Of a stretch of 10,962 nt of DNA, positions 6,752 to 10,962 are shown piece after piece. The translations under genes and the position numbers were made by a program. Below the pieces are notes generated by a model. It searched no databases and was not told where the DNA came from. It saw nothing but the letters and a program-made list of their open reading frames with translations. This stretch comes from an uncultured Ruminococcus sp. (lineage in GTDB: Bacteria > Bacillota > Clostridia > Oscillospirales > Ruminococcaceae): contig CAMWWG010000016.1 of the NCBI GenBank assembly GCA_947177935.1, forward strand, positions 1 to 10,962, written 5' to 3'. Numbering within the stretch: the stretch's first letter is position 1; each line of letters starts with the position of its first letter.

Positions 6752-9073
6752 TTATTTTGCTGCAACATCGCTGATCTGCTTGTTGCCCTGACGTTCATTC
6801 CACCATACCCACAGCGTCGGCGCAATACACTGGGAGGAATATGTCCCGGCGATCAGTCCGAATGTCATCGGCACAGAGAAACTCAGAATGCTTGTCACAT
6901 TGAAGATGCCTGCCACAACACTGATGATAATCATAGTGGCTACGGTTGTAATAGAAGTTCTCAGAGAACGGCGCATGGTCTGGCTTGCGCTTAAATTGAC
7001 AAGCTCAGAAATAACGGTTGCTTTCGGAAGTTTCTGCTCATTTTCACGGATTCTGTCATAGACAATAATCGTATTATTGATGGAATAACCGAAGATTGTC
7101 AGGACAACCGCCATGAAGTTCGAGTCAATCTCAAAACCACACAGGACAAAACTGCCGTAAGTAATGATAATATCATGCAGAAGTGTCATGACTGTGAACA
7201 CACCGGCAGACCAGCCGCTGATCTTCTTGAACCGCAGTGCAATATAGATAATTAAAATAATTGCCGCAAAAATCACAGCTACGATACATTTTGCGAAGAA
7301 TTCACGTCCGGAAGATGCACTGACATCATTGCTTTCCAGTTCCTCAATTGCATTCTCAGCGTAAGTATTCGTCATAACTTCAAGCATTTGTTCCTGTTGC
7401 TCCAGTGTCAGACTCTGATCATAACTGAACGAAACTGTTAAAATATTCGTATCCGCATCAAAGCTTTCGCCTTTCTGGATTGTTACAGGCGTATTCAAAA
7501 TGCTTTCAAGTTCAGACTGGCAGGCGTTCTCATCCAGTTCCCCATGATAGGAATAAGACACAATGGTACCGCCCTTGAAGTCAATTGAAACTTCTACGCC
7601 CAGAAAACTGGTACACAGAGAGAGCACAACCAGAACTGCGGAAATCACAAAGAATTTTTTCTTGTTTTCACTGAAATGCAGTAATTTTGCTTCTTTGTAA
7701 GTATCTTTCTTATAACCATAAAGAGACGGTTTCTGAAATGCCTTGAATTTGGAAAGCGAGAATGTCAGAATTCTTGCTGCTGCCACGCCCATGATGAAAT
7801 TCAGAATGACACCCATAATCAGAGTAAATCCGAAAGAATAAATAAATCCTTCCGTTGTTGCGCCGAAGAAATGGAAAATTGTGGCATCCAGAATTTTCGT
7901 GACAAAATTCGTATTCGTACCGAATGCACCCATCAGAATGACAGCAACAATGGCAAGCGTCAGGTTGCCGTCCAGAATTGCAGAAAATGCGTTCTGATAA
8001 CCGGCTTTCAGAGAAGATTCCAGGCTCTTGCCCTGAGATAATTCTTCCCGGATTCTCTCGGCTGTAATAATATTACAGTCCACGCCCATGCCGACGGATA
8101 AAATAATACCTGCAATGCCGGGAATTGTGAGTGTAGAACTCGGCAGGAATCCGAACCAGCCGGAAACACCGGCAAGCATTCCGGCTACCTGTCCAATCAA
8201 TCCAATCACGGCAATGAAACCAGGGACTCTGTAAAGAATCAGCATATAAATGCAGATGAATACCAGTGCAATCAAACCGCTGAGAATCATCGCATATAAT
8301 GCACCTGCGCCGAGCGTCGGAGACAATGTCTTTGTACTGGTTGCCTGAAGCGAGAACGGCAGCGCTCCGGATGTGATCTGATCTGCTAATTCCTTTGCGG
8401 ATCCAGCTGTGAAATTACCCGAAATGACGGCATCGCCGCTTGTAATTGCCTCATTGACTGTCGCACTGGAAATACGGGTTTCATCCATCCAGATGGAAAT
8501 ATAACCATTATTGGCTGCCTGTGCGGAAGTTGCCGTGGCAAATGCCTCCTTGCCGGATTCGTTCAGTTTCAACTGTACAACCCATAAATCTTCCTGCTGA
8601 TTATAACCGGGTGCGGCTTCTGCAACGTCTGCGCCGGTCAGAATCGTTTCTCCTGTGATGTCCGTCCCGTAACGGAATGTTAATTCTGACATCTGACCAA
8701 GTTCATTGACAGCGGCGGCAGGATCAAAATTTTCCTCGCCGGATTGCCAAGGGAATCTGACAATGATCCGGCTGTTGTTGTAATCCACATACGTTTCACT
8801 GTCATTAATGCCAAGTGTTGTCAGACGGAGTTTGATGACCTGCAAGGCAGCATCCATCTGCTCTTCTGTAGCGTTCAGATCATCCTCCGGCTCAAATGTG
8901 ACATCCACACCGCCCTGAATGTCAATCCCCAGACGGATGTCTTCCAGTCCGTGGACATACGTGGTCTTAATGTCGCCTTTGTAGCTTGCAATGCCGAACA
9001 CTGTGGACAGCGCAAACGCTAACACGAGAAAAAAGACGACAAAAAAGACGGGCTTTTTCGTTTTTCGTTTCAA
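6752..9073 (-). CDS. secDF: Fused protein-export membrane protein SecDF
   Basis: Proton-driven RND-type accessory factor of the Sec translocon that helps pull exported proteins across the membrane. SecD and SecF are joined in one 773-residue chain. The SecD half has one N-terminal helix (about 8-29), the motif LGIDIQGG at 48-55, a large extracytoplasmic domain to about 250, then five helices with GMGVDCNIITAERIREEL at 328-345. A cytoplasmic linker precedes the SecF half, with VSIDFKGG at 495-502, LLHDIIITYGSF at 631-642 and SINNTIIVYDRIREN at 664-678. By motif comparison, Asp332, Asp634 and Arg674 correspond to the residues shown to matter for proton flow in Thermus SecDF. The loop between the last two SecD helices (about 384-410) is longer than in typical SecD. 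It starts at TTG behind AGGAGG, with no in-frame ATG nearby. It has its own promoter and a terminator, so it is probably transcribed mainly alone. Confidence 0.97.
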   Translation of the reverse strand: MKRKTKKPVFFVVFFLVLAFALSTVFGIASYKGDIKTTYVHGLEDIRLGIDIQGGVDVTFEPEDDLNATEEQMDAALQVIKLRLTTLGINDSETYVDYNNSRIIVRFPWQSGEENFDPAAAVNELGQMSELTFRYGTDITGETILTGADVAEAAPGYNQQEDLWVVQLKLNESGKEAFATATSAQAANNGYISIWMDETRISSATVNEAITSGDAVISGNFTAGSAKELADQITSGALPFSLQATSTKTLSPTLGAGALYAMILSGLIALVFICIYMLILYRVPGFIAVIGLIGQVAGMLAGVSGWFGFLPSSTLTIPGIAGIILSVGMGVDCNIITAERIREELSQGKSLESSLKAGYQNAFSAILDGNLTLAIVAVILMGAFGTNTNFVTKILDATIFHFFGATTEGFIYSFGFTLIMGVILNFIMGVAAARILTFSLSKFKAFQKPSLYGYKKDTYKEAKLLHFSENKKKFFVISAVLVVLSLCTSFLGVEVSIDFKGGTIVSYSYHGELDENACQSELESILNTPVTIQKGESFDADTNILTVSFSYDQSLTLEQQEQMLEVMTNTYAENAIEELESNDVSASSGREFFAKCIVAVIFAAIILIIYIALRFKKISGWSAGVFTVMTLLHDIIITYGSFVLCGFEIDSNFMAVVLTIFGYSINNTIIVYDRIRENEQKLPKATVISELVNLSASQTMRRSLRTSITTVATMIIISVVAGIFNVTSILSFSVPMTFGLIAGTYSSQCIAPTLWVWWNERQGNKQISDVAAK

Positions 9074-9082
9074 AATTGAAAT

Positions 9083-9089
9083 CCTCCTT
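9083..9089 (-). promoter_or_regulatory. Ribosome binding site for the secDF TTG start
   Basis: On the minus strand AAGGAGG lies 9 nt before the TTG at 9073. No ATG or GTG in frame sits at a suitable distance, so the site decides in favour of TTG initiation and the short Lys/Arg-rich N-terminus (MKRKTKK) ahead of the first membrane helix. Confidence 0.88.
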
Positions 9090-9112
9090 ATTGTTTTTTG
9101 AATTTTTCATTT

Positions 9113-9155
9113 TTTGCAGAGTTTCCAGAATTTTAATTTTCGCATCATCTGCAAA
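9113..9155 (-). promoter_or_regulatory. Possible hairpin in the secDF 5' leader
   Basis: On the minus strand TTTGCAGA (9155-9148) is an exact inverted repeat of TCTGCAAA (9120-9113), giving an 8-bp stem with a 27-nt loop. It lies inside the predicted leader, ending about 23 nt before the ribosome binding site. The long loop makes it only moderately stable and it lacks a T run, so it is not a terminator; a regulatory role is speculative. Confidence 0.3.
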
Positions 9156-9174
9156 TCTGCATTATTATGAAATA

Positions 9175-9203
9175 ATTATAAACTAAAATTTCCGGAAAGT
9201 CAA
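9175..9203 (-). promoter_or_regulatory. Sigma-A type promoter for secDF
   Basis: Near-consensus vegetative promoter on the minus strand: -35 TTGACT (9203-9198, five of six consensus bases), a 17-nt spacer, and a perfect -10 TATAAT (9180-9175). The start point would be near 9168, giving a leader of about 95 nt before the TTG at 9073. The -35 element begins only 4 nt after the tatD stop codon and the spacer contains the palindrome TTTCCGGAAA. I see no terminator between tatD and secDF, so read-through from the upstream pair may add to this promoter. Confidence 0.85.
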
Positions 9204-9207
9204 GATT

Positions 9208-9981
9208 TTAAATGATTTTAAATAATTTTTTTGCGTTCGCACAGGTCAGCTCCTCCAGTTCCTGCACAGAAATACCCCGGATCTCCGCCATGCGCTGTGC
9301 CGTCTGGAGAATCATCCGACTGTCACAGCGCCTGCGCCGGAATGGTTCGGGCGCTAAATAGGGGCAGTCTGTCTCTATCAAGATCCTGTCCGGGGGGAGA
9401 ATCTTCAGGGATTCCACAGGCTTCCGGGCGTTCTGATAAGTAATCACGCCGGAAAAACTGAAATACAGCTCCGGAATGTGCAATAATTCTCTGGTAATCT
9501 CCGGAGCGCCGTTGTAACAGTGCATCACGCCCCGAGGTCTGTATGTTTTCAGGATCTCCACAGCATCCCTCATAGCGTCCCGGATGTGCAGGATGACAGG
9601 GAGATCCAGTTCTCCGGCAAGCTCCAGTTGTTTTCTGAAAATTTCTTTCTGGCGTTCTTTTTCTCCCGGATGCCAGTGATAATCCAGTCCGATTTCACCG
9701 ATGGCACGGCATTTCTCATGCCCGGCAAGTAACCGGATCTGCTGTTCCCAGTTCGCCGGGATGTCACTGATATACTCCGGGTGAATCCCGGCGCTGCAAT
9801 AAATATCAGGATAATGCTCTGCAAGTTTCTGACTTTCGTAACAGTCCGGGATCTGAATGCCGGCAAGCATGATAAACTGGATTCCCAGTGCAGGGAGAAT
9901 CTCCCCTAATAATGTTTCCCGGTCGGCATCAAACTGCGGATCTGCATAATGTGCATGAGAATCAAATATCATGTGTTTCAT
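9208..9981 (-). CDS. tatD: TatD family metal-dependent hydrolase (deoxyribonuclease)
   Basis: Cytoplasmic amidohydrolase-fold enzyme. Characterised TatD proteins are metal-dependent DNases linked to DNA repair or fragmentation, but substrates differ between paralogues. All metal ligands expected for the family are visible: His9 and His11 in DSHAHYAD, Glu96 in GEIGLDYH, His132 in LPVILHIRDA, His154 in GVMHCYNG and Asp205 in LIETDCPYLAPE. At 257 residues it has the usual length. The ATG at 9981 overlaps the stop of the upstream LCP-like gene by 4 bp (ATGA). Its own ribosome binding site is poor (AAGG about 12 nt upstream), which suggests translational coupling to that gene. A second in-frame ATG at 9972 is possible but has worse spacing. 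In many Firmicutes tatD sits near metG, rnmV or ksgA; that neighbourhood is not seen here. It could be the YcfH/TatD subgroup; the exact paralogue cannot be settled from the window. Confidence 0.93.
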   Translation of the reverse strand: MKHMIFDSHAHYADPQFDADRETLLGEILPALGIQFIMLAGIQIPDCYESQKLAEHYPDIYCSAGIHPEYISDIPANWEQQIRLLAGHEKCRAIGEIGLDYHWHPGEKERQKEIFRKQLELAGELDLPVILHIRDAMRDAVEILKTYRPRGVMHCYNGAPEITRELLHIPELYFSFSGVITYQNARKPVESLKILPPDRILIETDCPYLAPEPFRRRRCDSRMILQTAQRMAEIRGISVQELEELTCANAKKLFKII

Positions 9982-10937
9982 GATTCTGATTCACCTTCTC
10001 CGGGATAATCTGGATTTTCCGGATTCTCTGCATCCTGTGCGGACGTGACAGAATTATCCTGATTACCTGAACTTTCTGAATTCTCCGGGAAAAATTCTTT
10101 GATACTATCATAAAAATCCGTGTCCAGGACAAAAATATTATCCTCACTGGTTGTTCCTGTAGCTAGCCGGAATGTACAGATCCTGCTCCCGTAAGTATAC
10201 ATGAACTTCAGGGCTGCTCTGTGATCGCTGTAATCAATGGAAGAAATATTTGTATTCATCATATTAATTAATGTCCGGAAACTCGAATCCATGGAGGCTT
10301 CAATCCGGTCGTAGTCTGTCTGGTTAATCATTTCACACAGGACATCCGCAACAACGGAACTTCTCTGACTTTCTCCTTTATCAAAAAATGGATTGGTGAT
10401 TAATTTCTCAATCTGGGAAGGCCCTAAATACTGCGGTTCAGAGCTGTCCGCAAAGCCTTGTGTCCCCGCCGGGATCTGATAATAGACACCTGCAAAAATA
10501 TTACAGATTTTCTGGAATGATTCAGAATCCAGAATGATATATCTGTCCGTCCGGATCTCCGCTTCGCTCTCAATGGCATCCATGGCGGACTGGATGCCGC
10601 CTTTCCGGTAGAATCCCGCAAGCGTGTCCTGCTTGTCATTCACAATAGAAAGCATGTTTGACGGCAGGGACAATAACATAATCCGCTTGTCTTCTGGAAT
10701 GACTCTTGCAATGACAAACGTCAGCGGACTGGCGTCCTCCGGTTCATCCAGGACAAACAACAGTGTACAGCTGTCTTCGGCGGTCGGCTGGACAACACTG
10801 CTGTGCATTTTCTGGATACCATCTTTTGAACTGATTCTGTTGAACAGATACATGGCAATACCGCCGATGCAGACAATTCCGAGCAGAAATGCAAGCAGGA
10901 ACGGGATGGCGACATGCCCTTTTTTAGATTTTGCCAT
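9978..10937 (-). CDS. Membrane-anchored LytR-CpsA-Psr (LCP)-like protein with degenerate active-site motifs
   Basis: A 319-residue protein with a short basic N-terminus, one membrane helix (about 9-32) and an extracytoplasmic domain. The order of segments resembles the LCP family, whose members attach wall polymers to peptidoglycan. TLLFVLDE at 58-65 corresponds to the first core strand, then come LLSLPSNM at 88-95, FYRKGG at 109-114, DRYIILDSESFQKICNIFAGVYYQIP at 131-156, and GESQRSSVVADVL at 188-200. The middle segment is the best match. The usual R-x-D-T motif of the first strand is replaced by ASPLTF, the SIPRDT motif has become SLPSNM, and the paired arginines before the GDxxRxxRQ helix are missing. 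The catalytic site therefore looks lost, and a binding or structural role is possible. The last 36 residues are a Glu/Asn/Pro/Ser-rich disordered tail. The ATG follows AAAGGAG by 12 nt, a rather long spacing. It overlaps tatD by 4 bp. The family assignment is from motif order, not a profile search. Confidence 0.62.
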   Translation of the reverse strand: MAKSKKGHVAIPFLLAFLLGIVCIGGIAMYLFNRISSKDGIQKMHSSVVQPTAEDSCTLLFVLDEPEDASPLTFVIARVIPEDKRIMLLSLPSNMLSIVNDKQDTLAGFYRKGGIQSAMDAIESEAEIRTDRYIILDSESFQKICNIFAGVYYQIPAGTQGFADSSEPQYLGPSQIEKLITNPFFDKGESQRSSVVADVLCEMINQTDYDRIEASMDSSFRTLINMMNTNISSIDYSDHRAALKFMYTYGSRICTFRLATGTTSEDNIFVLDTDFYDSIKEFFPENSESSGNQDNSVTSAQDAENPENPDYPGEGESES

Positions 10938-10962
10938 AATATTCCAATTCTCCTTTCCGGGT

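Noticed and set aside
9107-9148. The 13-codon frame upstream of secDF as a VemP/SecM-like arrest peptide
   Set aside because: It is too short to span the ribosome exit tunnel and lacks a Shine-Dalgarno site, so it is mentioned only as part of the leader finding and not annotated as a gene.

Overview
The window looks like chromosomal DNA from a Gram-positive member of the Clostridia, most likely a Ruminococcus/Oscillospiraceae-type gut or rumen bacterium. The reasons are strong AGGAGG-type ribosome binding sites, two TTG start codons, a fused SecDF protein, a PF06541 (CmpB-type) membrane protein, a moderate GC content (mid-40s percent by eye) and the glucan-phosphorylase gene pair. The species is an inference; no rRNA or other marker gene is present.

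Layout, read from the right because almost everything is on the minus strand. (1) A membrane-anchored, LytR-CpsA-Psr-like protein with degenerate active-site motifs overlaps tatD by 4 bp (10937 to 9208). (2) A near-consensus promoter then drives secDF, which ends in a clear rho-independent terminator (about 9203 to 6680). (3) One small plus-strand gene for a four-helix membrane protein of the PF06541 family lies at 6168-6560, divergent from rmuC and convergent with secDF. A promoter-like sequence just beyond its 3' end points back across it. (4) A tight minus-strand run follows: rmuC, malQ, glgP and nadB (6103 to the left edge). It has gaps of 50 bp, -4 bp and 14 bp, and nadB is cut by the window edge.

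How the genes work together: MalQ and GlgP form a maltodextrin/glycogen breakdown pair. MalQ rearranges short alpha-1,4 glucans into longer chains and GlgP phosphorolyses those to glucose-1-phosphate; their genes overlap at ATGA. NadB begins NAD synthesis from aspartate and its ribosome binding site is fused to the glgP stop codon. RmuC (genome maintenance), SecDF (protein export), TatD (metal-dependent nuclease) and the LCP-like protein are housekeeping or envelope functions without an obvious shared pathway.

This is mostly ordinary housekeeping DNA, and I do not see a defence system, mobile element, CRISPR array, tRNA or rRNA. The points worth a second look are the LCP-like protein that lacks the usual catalytic residues, recurrent Glu-Asn-Pro/Ser tracts in four unrelated proteins, a promoter antisense to the PF06541 gene, the structured secDF leader, and a strong excess of the palindrome CCGG.
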